Origin: Gelidibacter pelagius | GTDB lineage: Bacteria; Bacteroidota; Bacteroidia; Flavobacteriales; Flavobacteriaceae | Reading direction: 5' to 3' | DNA length: 64,000 nt | NCBI RefSeq assembly: GCF_017581925.1 | Contig: NZ_JAGEVG010000021.1 | Span: 1 to 64,000, forward strand | Part shown: positions 19,057 through 28,104 of the stretch, in pieces | How the letters are laid out: every line of letters starts with the position of its first letter | Position numbering within the stretch: the first letter of the stretch is position 1 | Program-made: the position numbers and the translations under genes | The notes under the pieces: model-generated | Databases searched by the model: none | Seen by the model: only the letters and a program-made list of their open reading frames with translations | What the model was told of the DNA's origin: nothing

Positions 19057-21273
19057 TTAAAATCGATAATTTACTTTTGCGAAAAAGGTCCTTCCATAAT
19101 TAATTGGACTACGGAATTCCTGTCCATTTTCATAGCCATAAGTACGGGACCAATAATTATCAAATAAGTTTTTACCGCCAATGACCAGGTCCAACTTATT
19201 TTTAAAGAATTTCTTACTTAACGTTGTTTCCAAATCACTCATAGATTCTTTATAAACAAAATAATAATCACCTAAAGCATCGCTACTAGTAGCTAGTGCT
19301 GGTGTTTTCCCGTATAGTTTGTAGTTTGCCATAAGAATCACTCCAGCTTTCCTGAAATTATATTGACCGTTAAGCGTGTAATTAGCATAACTTACCTCTT
19401 TAGTCCAAATGGCATCACCGGCATAATCATAAGATTCTCCAGTCTTATTATAAGCTGCAGAAAGTCTCAATCCTTTGTTTAAATAGGCTAAATTTATATT
19501 GAACCCTCTAGTTCTTCTGCCACCAAAATTGGTGTTTCGATATTCTTCAGTTACTGGATTAGTTCTTATTAAAGCTATGACATCCTTTCCATCATTATAA
19601 AATATGGACGGTTCAAGTTTTATTGTTGAAGTGCCCTTGTTTATGGTATACAATAGAGACGCATTATAGCTGTCAGTTGTTTCTGCTTTTAAATCAGGAT
19701 TCCCTGCTAAGTTATGGTTTGAATCATGAAAATCTAAGAACAATTCTTTTAATGAAGGCGCTCTAAACCCTTTTGCATACGATGCTCTTATGTTCAAATT
19801 TTCAATAATTCCCCATTTAGCATTCATGGAAAATATAAGTGGTGTTTCAAATGAGGTGTTATAAATATATCGCAATCCAGGCTGAAGTGAAATAGAGCTA
19901 ATTGGTTCCCACTGTAGACTAGCAAAAGCAGCGTAATCAGACATACTGGCCTCTTTTTCAATTCTATCTCCGTCGCCTTTGTCACTATTGATATCCCAAC
20001 CAAACTGATAGTTGAATTTTGATTCTTCTGGTGCTACCGTAAAAGTACCTCTTGTCATGAGATTATGAAAAATGGTACCTGTTGTTCCTGTTCGCGTATG
20101 AGTTAATTCTGAGAGATCGGAGCGAATATCTTCCGCAGTCCTTTTAAAATAGGTATAAGCTCCAACTACATTATAGGATGAACTTTTACTTATTCGATCA
20201 CTAAAATTCAGGGTGTTCATAGACCTTAAAGTGATATAGTTGTTATCATATGCTATCAATGTGAAAGGATTTTCGTTGGCATAGTTTTTTAACTCTGAAT
20301 TCATGATCGATGATTTCACGCTAACCTGAAAATCATTCTTTCTGTAAGCATATTCTATGTCGCCATTATAAACGAGCTTTGGTTTAAACTCCATATACCG
20401 ATCTTTACCAGTAGTATTATTGTTAGCAATATTCAAATCTAAATCAATTCCTTGAAATATATTTCTACTTCCAGATACACTTAACGTACTGTTTCCTTTG
20501 CTAATAGAACCAAAAACACCAACATTATAATTGTTCTTAGTATCAGTATAGCCATTAACCGTAAACATATTTTTAGACGTCTTGTTCTTTTTGGTAATTA
20601 TATTTATGACTCCTGCCAAAGCGCTTGTACCATATACCACCGACATGGGGCCTTGTACAATTTCAATATGATCAACATTGTCCATGTTTATCTGGGATAA
20701 ATCAATGTCTCCCGCAACTCTTCCTATAATGGGAACGCCGTCAATCAAATATTTCACGTTTTCACCTCCCATACCCTGCATTTCTAAAGAGGTACCTGTA
20801 GAGGGGTCGGTTTTCAATCTAATAAACGATTCCTGACTTAGTGCTTCGGCCAAGTTATTAACACCTCGCTGTTGCATGTCACGACTGCTTATTACGTTTA
20901 TTTTATAAATTGATTTATCTGCCTTTTTAGGACCATATTGCCCAGTAATTACAATGTCATCTAAAGTGTCGTATTGTTCAGTCATTTCCAAAGTGAGATG
21001 CTCACCTTTTCCAATTTGTCCTTCCAAAGTTTCAAAACCTAAAAAAGATACACTATAATTTACACGATCATCCAAATCAAACCTCACCATTCCATTATTA
21101 TCTGTAACCAAACCTCTTATTAATTGACCGTTAATTTTGTAGAGTGCTACGGTTACATAAGGGATTTCTTGATTGGTCTGACTGTCAATCACTCTTATGC
21201 TAGTGTTTTGTGCGATAATTGCGGACTGAAAAAATAAAGCGAAAACTAGTATATAAATATAGTTTAATTTCAT
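19057..21273 (-). CDS. TonB-dependent outer-membrane receptor (probable haem/haemoprotein receptor)
   Basis: A 738-residue receptor. Signal peptide (about 1-21) then a short carboxypeptidase-regulatory-like domain (about 24-95). The TonB-box region DDIVITGQYGPKKADKSIYK is followed by a plug (about 110-235, QRGVNNLAEALSQESFIRLK and VYGTSALAGVINIITKK). A beta-barrel of the colicin-I/haem receptor type ends in the aromatic residue expected for outer-membrane insertion (VNYRF). FRAPSLKELFLDF is a word typical of siderophore/haem receptor barrels. It is the transport core of a seven-gene operon, flanked by HmuY-like and ChaN-like genes. The family also takes up siderophores and cobalamin, so haem is an inference from the neighbours. 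Confidence 0.9.
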   Translation of the reverse strand: MKLNYIYILVFALFFQSAIIAQNTSIRVIDSQTNQEIPYVTVALYKINGQLIRGLVTDNNGMVRFDLDDRVNYSVSFLGFETLEGQIGKGEHLTLEMTEQYDTLDDIVITGQYGPKKADKSIYKINVISSRDMQQRGVNNLAEALSQESFIRLKTDPSTGTSLEMQGMGGENVKYLIDGVPIIGRVAGDIDLSQINMDNVDHIEIVQGPMSVVYGTSALAGVINIITKKNKTSKNMFTVNGYTDTKNNYNVGVFGSISKGNSTLSVSGSRNIFQGIDLDLNIANNNTTGKDRYMEFKPKLVYNGDIEYAYRKNDFQVSVKSSIMNSELKNYANENPFTLIAYDNNYITLRSMNTLNFSDRISKSSSYNVVGAYTYFKRTAEDIRSDLSELTHTRTGTTGTIFHNLMTRGTFTVAPEESKFNYQFGWDINSDKGDGDRIEKEASMSDYAAFASLQWEPISSISLQPGLRYIYNTSFETPLIFSMNAKWGIIENLNIRASYAKGFRAPSLKELFLDFHDSNHNLAGNPDLKAETTDSYNASLLYTINKGTSTIKLEPSIFYNDGKDVIALIRTNPVTEEYRNTNFGGRRTRGFNINLAYLNKGLRLSAAYNKTGESYDYAGDAIWTKEVSYANYTLNGQYNFRKAGVILMANYKLYGKTPALATSSDALGDYYFVYKESMSDLETTLSKKFFKNKLDLVIGGKNLFDNYWSRTYGYENGQEFRSPINYGRTFFAKVNYRF

Positions 21274-21291
21274 AATGTTGAGTTTAGGTGA

Positions 21292-22167
21292 TTATCTTTT
21301 AGTCTGCGTCATGTTATCCGCAACAACAATTATATAATTAGCTATCTGAGCTTTTTCTTCATCAGTCATCTTATTCCATTCTGATCGCAAAACAGTGGTT
21401 ATAGACTTGATAGTATATCCTGGTTTAATTTTATTAACCCACCAAATGATTCCTCTTCCATAATCAGAATGATACGCGCCATCTAAATGGAAATATAAGT
21501 CACCTGGATTAAAATTATTTATAGAAAAATGAGCCATTGTAGCATCCTTTGCAGCCTGTGCTGTTTGTATGTTTAACATATTTGGTGGGACATGTCCTCC
21601 CATTTTATCCTTCATGTCAGCGTATACTGAAGCATCAAAATGCTCTTTTAATGGGCCGATCATTGCCAATGCTTCCGGACTTAACTCATCTAAAACATCA
21701 ATTCCCTTTTTATTAATCATGGCAGCATATCGGCGTGGAATATTAGAAGCAACAAAGCGAAGTTTCTTTTCTTTGGCAAACTCAACTAAAGGTTTATAAT
21801 CGGTAGCATAATTCCCCCACAATTGAGTGATTTCAGGTAGCATCTTGTCTTCTTCATAAAATCCAGCTAAATATTCATCCAATACGAGCTGGTTTCCATT
21901 TTCAAACATTTCAGCACCAAAAAATAATTTATCACCTCTTTCTTTATAGAAACTTTTTGCCATTTCTATTTGCATCCAGTGGGAAATCGGATTGGTGTGA
22001 TATTCTCCAAAAAAGACCATATCACTTTTCACCAGGTCTTTGATCATTTTATCGTAATTCGCAATCTTCCCTTTTTGATTGAAGAGTTCATAAGCAGGCT
22101 GACTTTGTGCTATTACAAAACTTATATTTATTAATAAAATAAGTGCTGATAATTTAATTTGTTTCAT
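21292..22167 (-). CDS. ChaN-like (DUF399) haem-binding protein
   Basis: A 291-residue exported protein. I start it at ATG 22167, since that places a clean signal peptide (KQIKLSALILLINISFVIAQ) at the N-terminus; a longer frame from 22206 has no signal at its start. The body has the ChaN/Tiki-superfamily words VFFGEYHTNPISHWMQIEMA, GAEMFENGNQ and a late FHLDGAYHSDYGRGIIWW. ChaN of Campylobacter is an iron-regulated lipoprotein that binds haem cooperatively. This one has no lipobox cysteine, so it is probably periplasmic. It lies directly before the TonB receptor (18 bp) and supports a haem function for the operon. Confidence 0.85.
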   Translation of the reverse strand: MKQIKLSALILLINISFVIAQSQPAYELFNQKGKIANYDKMIKDLVKSDMVFFGEYHTNPISHWMQIEMAKSFYKERGDKLFFGAEMFENGNQLVLDEYLAGFYEEDKMLPEITQLWGNYATDYKPLVEFAKEKKLRFVASNIPRRYAAMINKKGIDVLDELSPEALAMIGPLKEHFDASVYADMKDKMGGHVPPNMLNIQTAQAAKDATMAHFSINNFNPGDLYFHLDGAYHSDYGRGIIWWVNKIKPGYTIKSITTVLRSEWNKMTDEEKAQIANYIIVVADNMTQTKR

Positions 22168-22198
22168 GTTACTGTTATAAAGGTTAATGTTACTCATG

Positions 22199-23995
22199 TT
22201 AATCATGATCTATTTGTATAATTAATATTTCTTTCTTCCCATCTCTCATAACATCAACATTAATAGTTTGCCCTGGTCTTATTTTAGTCATTCGATCCAT
22301 ATACTCGTAAATATTATGTATTTTTTTTCCTGCTATACCAACTATGACGTCTCCTTTTTTCATACCACCTTTATCCGCTGCTAAACCTTTAGTGACTCCG
22401 TCCACGCGCAAACCATCTTCTTCTGATTTTCCAAAATATGGCATTAATCCTAAAACAACCTTTCCCTTTCTTGTGTTTGCAGCTTTTCCCTTTGGCCCTG
22501 CTTCCTGAAAAGTTAATGCGGTATCTGCATTTATTAAATTTTCGGATAAATCATAAGCATATTCTGTTATTCTGCGTAATCCATCAAAATCTATTTTCTC
22601 TAATACATCTCCTGACGTGTGATAGTCATCGTGAGCACCTGTGTTAAAAAAGAAAACCGGAATATCTTCTACATAAAAATTTGCATGGTCTGAAGGCCCA
22701 AATCCATTCTGTTCTACTCCTAAAACTAAGTCTCGCTCCTTTTCAGACAAAATTCTCTCTAATAGTTGCTCACCCTCTATTGACGTGCCAACGCCACTAA
22801 CTGTAATTTCTTTGGTGTCTTTTAATCTTCCAATCATGTCTAAATTAACCATGGCGACAATTTTATCCTTTGGAATGGTTGGATTCATTGTGAAATATTT
22901 AGAACCAATAATTCCTATTTCTTCCGCCCCAAAGCCTATTAAAATTACGCTTCTTTTAAGTGAGGAATTTACTAATTTCTCAGCAATTTCCAGCATACCT
23001 GATACTCCAGATGCATTATCATCTGCACCATAATGAATCGCATGAACATCCGGCTCTCTAGAAGAGGTTGTGCTACCACCCCAACCTAAATGGTCATAAT
23101 GAGCTCCAACGACAACGTATTCAGATTTTAAGTTAGAATCCGACCCTTCAATTATCCCAATTACGTTTCTCGTTTCAGTTGTTTTGAAAACAATTTTTGA
23201 TTGAGCTTCAACCAGAGCTTCCGAAACAAATGAATTTGGTTTCATTTCATTTACCAATCCACTTTCCACTTCTTCAATTGTTTTCCCAACACTTTCAAGT
23301 ATTTTATTCGCAAGTTCTCTAGTGATATTAAATGCAGGTATTCCTAAGTTTGATTCGGTCTGGTCAATCTCTAAATCTAACAATTTATCCTTTTTTGAAA
23401 CATTTTCACCTGCCACTAACAAAACTCCTTTAGCCCCTTTTTCTTTCGCTGTTAGAACTTTAGATTTTTCTCCCGAAAAAGGAATAAACAAACTATTTGG
23501 ATCTCTAATCTCTGGATCATTTCTCAAGAGCAAAACCCATTTGTCTTTTACATTAACATTCTCATAATCATTCCACTGCAAACTATCTACAGAAATATCA
23601 AAACCATATCCAACCATTGCAACCTGCGCTTCTAATGAAACATTACTTGAATAGCTAAAAGGGATAAAATCTTTATGCAATTCGGCTGTATGATTTCCGA
23701 TTTTCAAAAAGTTCTCTTCCAATGGAGCTTCTGTTTCTGTTACTACATTAAAATTTTGAAAATACCCACTTTCACCTGCAGGTTTTACACCAATTAGTTT
23801 AAATCTCTCCGCAATGTAGTTTCCTGCTAACACGCCTCCTTGACTTCCTGGTAGCCTACCTTCTAATTCATCCGAGGCTAAAAATGTTACTGTCTTGGTT
23901 AAATCTTCAACAGTAATTTCAGGGTTTAAGTCGCTCTTACAAGCTACAGAAACGAAAATGATACTTATTATACTATATTTATAAATATTTTTCAT
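22199..23995 (-). CDS. M28 family metallopeptidase with C-terminal PDZ domain (lipoprotein)
   Basis: A 598-residue zinc aminopeptidase-like lipoprotein (signal and lipobox FVSVACK, C19). A protease-associated domain lies at about 120-250. The M28 catalytic domain (about 270-490) has the ligand set in order: HYDHLGWG (His), GADDNASG (bridging Asp), GFGAEEIGIIGS (Glu-Glu), NLDMIGR (Asp), HDDYHTSGD (His). A PDZ domain follows (about 510-595, GLRVDGVTKGLAADKGGMKK). PDZ-bearing M28 enzymes usually trim peptides outside the cytoplasm. It is the third gene of the seven-gene operon. Its likely job is to degrade haemoprotein peptides or supply amino acids; which of these is unknown. Confidence 0.9.
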   Translation of the reverse strand: MKNIYKYSIISIIFVSVACKSDLNPEITVEDLTKTVTFLASDELEGRLPGSQGGVLAGNYIAERFKLIGVKPAGESGYFQNFNVVTETEAPLEENFLKIGNHTAELHKDFIPFSYSSNVSLEAQVAMVGYGFDISVDSLQWNDYENVNVKDKWVLLLRNDPEIRDPNSLFIPFSGEKSKVLTAKEKGAKGVLLVAGENVSKKDKLLDLEIDQTESNLGIPAFNITRELANKILESVGKTIEEVESGLVNEMKPNSFVSEALVEAQSKIVFKTTETRNVIGIIEGSDSNLKSEYVVVGAHYDHLGWGGSTTSSREPDVHAIHYGADDNASGVSGMLEIAEKLVNSSLKRSVILIGFGAEEIGIIGSKYFTMNPTIPKDKIVAMVNLDMIGRLKDTKEITVSGVGTSIEGEQLLERILSEKERDLVLGVEQNGFGPSDHANFYVEDIPVFFFNTGAHDDYHTSGDVLEKIDFDGLRRITEYAYDLSENLINADTALTFQEAGPKGKAANTRKGKVVLGLMPYFGKSEEDGLRVDGVTKGLAADKGGMKKGDVIVGIAGKKIHNIYEYMDRMTKIRPGQTINVDVMRDGKKEILIIQIDHD

Positions 23996-24022
23996 GTGTT
24001 TATTATAACAAAAGTTTATGCT

Positions 24023-25069
24023 TTATTCTTTAGGCCCAAGGTTTGATGACGAAACATCCATAACAAATAATTTTAATGAACGATCTCCTTTTTCATTCCC
24101 TCTACTCGATGAAAATGACATCAATTTGCCATCAGGTGAAAAAGCTGGAAACCCATCAAATCCATCATTATTTGTTAATCTCACTTCTTCTCCAGTTTTA
24201 AGGCTTCGTAACATGATTTCGTAATTATTTGGTGGAAAAACGGTTACATAAGCAAAATGATCTCCATTTGGCGCAGGGAACGGAGCCCAATGTGTGCCAC
24301 TTTTATGGGTAATTTGCTTCATGTTTTTCCCATCAATATCAATAGTGAATATGTGCATGTTCATTTTCTCTTGTCCTTCTTCTGATTTTTTCCAAGCTCG
24401 AAATAAAATAGTTTTATTATCATTCATTATAAATGCGCCTCCCTCTTGTAGATCCTCTGTAAATGTGATTTGCTTTTGATTACTTCCATCAGGGCTCATT
24501 GTCCATAAATCAATCATTCCATCGGTTTGTCGACTGAATAAAATAATTTTTCCGTTCGGACTTATGCCAACCTCAGCATCGTATTGCGTATTGTTTGTCA
24601 ATCTAACAATGTTTTTACCATCTAAATCACTCATATACAACTCCGCTCCTTGAGGATAGTCCTCCGGATCGGAGTAATTCCCACGATGCATTTCCACGTT
24701 ATCTCTTGTAGATGTCCAAATTAAATGCTCGCCATCTGGCACATAATGCGAACATGCATCATCCCCAAAAGCATTGATCTTTTTTAAGTCGGTTCCATCA
24801 ATATTTACAGTGTAAACATGATGTGTTGTGTCTTGCCCCATTTTACCATTAAAAATGACAGACTTTCCATTTGGCGAAAAATAGGCCTCAGCACCACTTG
24901 AAACATTAGGAATTCTTTTAACAGGAAGCTCTAAAGACGTTGCTTCTGCAACAATTGCTTCATCATCTAATGCTAAATCTGATTCCTTATTTTTTTTGTT
25001 ATCAGCACACGATAATAACATTACCGAGAAAATGCATGTCAGCAATGAATACTTAGACAGTTTGATCAT
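24023..25069 (-). CDS. TolB-like beta-propeller lipoprotein
   Basis: A 348-residue lipoprotein (lipobox VMLLSCAD, C21) built from PD40/TolB-type blades. Repeats of the form GAEAYFSPNGKSVIFNG, DAEVGISPNGKIILFSRQTD and DGFPAFSPDGKLMSFSSSRG are spread over about 55-335, giving a six-blade propeller. No catalytic domain is present, so it is not a prolyl oligopeptidase; it would act as a binding scaffold. It is the second gene of the operon, between two peptidases (31 and 27 bp gaps). That suggests an association with proteolysis, perhaps presenting substrate, but there is no direct evidence. Confidence 0.85.
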   Translation of the reverse strand: MIKLSKYSLLTCIFSVMLLSCADNKKNKESDLALDDEAIVAEATSLELPVKRIPNVSSGAEAYFSPNGKSVIFNGKMGQDTTHHVYTVNIDGTDLKKINAFGDDACSHYVPDGEHLIWTSTRDNVEMHRGNYSDPEDYPQGAELYMSDLDGKNIVRLTNNTQYDAEVGISPNGKIILFSRQTDGMIDLWTMSPDGSNQKQITFTEDLQEGGAFIMNDNKTILFRAWKKSEEGQEKMNMHIFTIDIDGKNMKQITHKSGTHWAPFPAPNGDHFAYVTVFPPNNYEIMLRSLKTGEEVRLTNNDGFDGFPAFSPDGKLMSFSSSRGNEKGDRSLKLFVMDVSSSNLGPKE

Positions 25070-25099
25070 TTCGAAAGTTTTAAAATTGGTTAAATATCT

Positions 25100-27250
25100 T
25101 TATCTCTTGGTTTCAAATAATGCCTTTCTTGGAATTATTTTCGCTGTAATTTCCCCATCACTAGTCCTAACATTTAAAGAAGAATTTAAAACTGGCAATG
25201 AGCCCTTTAATACATTGTTCGCTGCGTTACCCTCAAATCCTAAATATCCGTATTTACCATAGTGCAATAATTTACTACTTAAAGCTGTTATGGCTTCATG
25301 AGAATTTGCACCAACAAAACCTACACTTTCCGCTAAATTACTCGAGTTTGGTACTGCATAAACTATTGCGCCTGTATTTGATAAATTTTTAATTTGCTCT
25401 AATGTTTCAGAATCAAAGCTTGAGGCATAGGAGGTCTGTAAATCATTGTTATTGAATTTATTTTCAAAACCTATCACCCAAACAGATTGATCCGTTGGCA
25501 ATTTTTCTATTTCTGAATCTAATAGTATTGTAGCAATTTTACCTTGTGCTTCTTGTGTTGCTTTCCATATATTCGCCAATTCTTTGTAAGTTGCCTGATA
25601 CTCTCCTTTCGAAGGAATTACCAGTGATAAGGCTTTAGCTCCAAAAACCTGGGATAAAGAAGAAGGCACTTCGCTGCGACTTACTCTTCGCATGACATCA
25701 AATTCTGGATCTACCTCAATTTTTAGAGGTTTTTGATTAAACGTAAAGCTGAAATTCTGTTCTTTTTTATTCATATCTACTTTCTTCCAAATCACTTCAG
25801 AGTTTTGATTTAAATAAACTGCAATAGGGATAGCCACATCAAATAAATCTTCTTTCTGCACCTGTTTTAAGGTGAAAGATAATTCAAACTCATTATTGTT
25901 TTGAGTTGAATTTACATTCAACAATTCGATAGACGGAGTACCTACTCTATCGATCCATTGTTCAAAAAATGATGACAAATCTTGTTTTGACACCTCCTCA
26001 AAACTCTTTTGAATATCAGAAAATGAAGCTTTTGTAAATTTGTTGTCCTTATAAAATTTTTGATATGCTTTTATAAATACATCATCTCCCAAATTAGTTC
26101 TCAACATATTATTTATCATCAGGACTTTACCGTAACCAATAGACTCTTCAGCTGGATTATTTCGACTTAAAAACTGATTAATAGGCATATCATTTTCTTC
26201 ATTTACATAATCTGTAAATTTTTGAAGAGTTTGTTGCCTGTATGTAGCGCCATTCCCCATTTGTTCTTGAATCAAATGATCTGCCATGTATGCTGTAATA
26301 CCTTCACACCAGTTCCCTCTAGAATAATCCACAAAAACACCATTACCCCAATAATTATGAAGTAATTCATGTGGATAAGAAGAATATAATATCCAAGGAA
26401 AACGAATGATTTTCTCACCCAATAAGGTAAAAGATGGCATACCATAACCTGTTTCCCAAAAATTCTCAACCAATGCAAATTTTGTATAAGGGTACTCCCC
26501 TATTAAGTTCTCGTACATGGCTAAGAACTCACTAGTTGAATTTAAATACCTATCTGCCAAGTCCTTATCCGGGGTTCTTAAAAATGCTTGCACTTCGACA
26601 TTACCTAACATTTTTGAGTACTCAGCCCATTTCGCACCTATCAAATAAATTTCATCCATAGGCTCCGGGGAATGGTAAAGAACATTTCTAATGTTCTTCT
26701 GCACCTCATTTTGAGTTCGCTCACCCTGTGATACAATTGACCAATTTTTGTCGATTTTCACTTTTAAATCAAAACTAGACAACAATTTATTTTCAAACTC
26801 AGGAAGCCAATAGGTCGAACCAGCTAAATAAACTCCTGTTTCCGAAATAGTTCCTTTTGTTTCGCTAAATCCTCGTGCATATTCAGCAGCAGATTTTTCA
26901 ATAGCATCGTTAATAACTCCCTTATAAGAAATAGTAAATGAATTTTTTGACGATTTTTCTAATGTCAACAAGTACTTATTAACATAACTTTGTGTATCTT
27001 TATTAGGATTTTCAACTGTAACAATTTTTGCACCTTTAAGATTTTCAATAATTAAATCTTTATTTAAGTATATATATGTACTGTTGTTATTATCTAATAT
27101 ATTATTTGGCAAATCAAATGTGTTTTCCACTTGAATGCTCGAGTTAGAAATATCAATATTTACAGAGATATCTTGATATGCATTTTGTGCTGGCATGTAT
27201 TGAAAAACCATTACAAAAATCAATAACGATAAGTATTTTTTAATATCCAT
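25100..27250 (-). CDS. M1 family aminopeptidase, exported
   Basis: First gene of the seven-gene operon; 716 residues with a signal peptide (about 1-21, YMPAQ). The M1 zinc site is clear: H294-E295-L-L-H298 in SYPHELLHNYWGN and the third ligand E316 in NWCEGITAYMADH. The spacing is one residue shorter than in the classic pattern. The canonical GxMEN exopeptidase loop is not present in standard form (ETGYGMPSF occupies that position), so amino-terminal specificity is uncertain. A C-terminal region after about 560 resembles the alpha/beta part seen in longer Bacteroidota M1 relatives. The site is exported, so the substrate is extracellular or periplasmic protein or peptide. Confidence 0.88.
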   Translation of the reverse strand: MDIKKYLSLLIFVMVFQYMPAQNAYQDISVNIDISNSSIQVENTFDLPNNILDNNNSTYIYLNKDLIIENLKGAKIVTVENPNKDTQSYVNKYLLTLEKSSKNSFTISYKGVINDAIEKSAAEYARGFSETKGTISETGVYLAGSTYWLPEFENKLLSSFDLKVKIDKNWSIVSQGERTQNEVQKNIRNVLYHSPEPMDEIYLIGAKWAEYSKMLGNVEVQAFLRTPDKDLADRYLNSTSEFLAMYENLIGEYPYTKFALVENFWETGYGMPSFTLLGEKIIRFPWILYSSYPHELLHNYWGNGVFVDYSRGNWCEGITAYMADHLIQEQMGNGATYRQQTLQKFTDYVNEENDMPINQFLSRNNPAEESIGYGKVLMINNMLRTNLGDDVFIKAYQKFYKDNKFTKASFSDIQKSFEEVSKQDLSSFFEQWIDRVGTPSIELLNVNSTQNNNEFELSFTLKQVQKEDLFDVAIPIAVYLNQNSEVIWKKVDMNKKEQNFSFTFNQKPLKIEVDPEFDVMRRVSRSEVPSSLSQVFGAKALSLVIPSKGEYQATYKELANIWKATQEAQGKIATILLDSEIEKLPTDQSVWVIGFENKFNNNDLQTSYASSFDSETLEQIKNLSNTGAIVYAVPNSSNLAESVGFVGANSHEAITALSSKLLHYGKYGYLGFEGNAANNVLKGSLPVLNSSLNVRTSDGEITAKIIPRKALFETKR

Positions 27251-27303
27251 TTATGCGTGTTTTATTTGTGCGTGAAACTTCATGCAGTGAATATATAAAT
27301 TTA

Positions 27304-27342
27304 TTATTGATAAACAATACATTATTACTGTTTATTGATAAA
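27304..27342 (-). promoter_or_regulatory. Candidate operator upstream of the seven-gene operon
   Basis: An exact 11-bp direct repeat, TTATTGATAAA, occurs at 27304-27314 and 27332-27342. Within it ATAAACA (27310-27316) and TGTTTAT (27329-27335) form an inverted repeat. The pair lies 54-92 bp upstream of the operon start, where an operator is expected. The regulator is unknown. It is not a clean match to a Fur box, and AT-rich chance repeats are possible. Confidence 0.35.
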
Positions 27343-27408
27343 TAAAATAAATATGTATGGGAAAAAGTCAGACAGTTGTGTGATTTTAAGATTAAGCATA
27401 AATTGTTG

Positions 27409-27591
27409 TTAGTCCATAATTAGGAAGAATTCTACGCTCATGATAACTCCGAACTGCACCCCAAAAGCTTCTATCATGGCATTGAACGATTCTGCGGAAG
27501 CATTGGCGCTTCTAACATCAAAGTAGTTCAGTATATTTGATAATGGATTGATATCGTTCAGAATATGCTGTTGAAGCCCTAAATGCCGCAT
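27409..27591 (-). pseudogene. ISL3-family (ISAon1-type) transposase, C-terminal remnant
   Basis: Reading leftward, NPLSNILNYFDVRSANASAE followed by SFNAMIEAFGVQFGV and SVEFFL is the conserved end of the DDE_Tnp_ISL3 catalytic domain (family form: ILNYF..RSTNASAESFNAKIK). The preceding catalytic portion and the N-terminal zinc-finger region are missing. It lies just upstream of the seven-gene operon and may mark how that operon arrived or was later interrupted on its 5' side. Confidence 0.75.
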
Positions 27592-27894
27592 GCCCTACTT
27601 TTTATCCTATTTCCCCAATCTTATGAGTACGGAGATCTTGACCCTAAGTATGCTCTAAATTTCTTTTGGAAGAATTTAAACTAACTAAATCAATGGACTT
27701 AAGTGCCATAGGTTTTTGAAATAGATTGAAAGTCTGTTGCATTCATGAAATTTACAGTAAAAAAAATGAGTTGGCATCCTCAGAGTATGAGTAAGATCTC
27801 GTAATCCGTGAAATTCGTGTCAAAACTTTTAGAAGCTAAAGCGACATGCACTAAAGTGGATAGTTTTAACTTAATTTAAGACCATTAAATGAAG
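27592..27894. other. Geneless stretch with repeat debris
   Basis: No gene is visible. It holds possible further ISL3 debris and, near 27797, the words CCGTGAAATTCGTGTCAAAAC, which I recall as a short dispersed repeat in many bacterial genomes. Nothing else is supported. Confidence 0.35.
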
Positions 27895-28104
27895 TTACTT
27901 TTCAGGAACATATTCGAGAAGTTCAGCTGGCTGACATTCCAACACTTCACATATAAGTTCTAGGGTTGTAAAACGTATAGCCCTTGCTTTTCCACTTTTT
28001 AAAATGGATAAATTAGCCATTGTTATACCAACTCTCTCCGAAAGTTCGGTTAAAGTCATCTTTCGTTTTGCTAAAACTACATCAAGGTTTGTTATTATAG
28101 CCAT
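27895..28104 (-). CDS. Small XRE-family helix-turn-helix regulator
   Basis: A 69-residue Cro/CI-type DNA-binding protein (TLTELSERVGITMANLSILK is the helix-turn-helix; CEVLECQPAELLEYVPE is the family C-terminus). Its start codon follows the stop of the DUF2975 gene with no gap, so the two are translationally coupled. This pair (DUF2975 membrane protein plus tiny YozG-like XRE regulator) recurs widely in Firmicutes and Bacteroidota. The regulator probably controls its own promoter; the membrane partner may modulate it. Confidence 0.9.
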   Translation of the reverse strand: MAIITNLDVVLAKRKMTLTELSERVGITMANLSILKSGKARAIRFTTLELICEVLECQPAELLEYVPEK

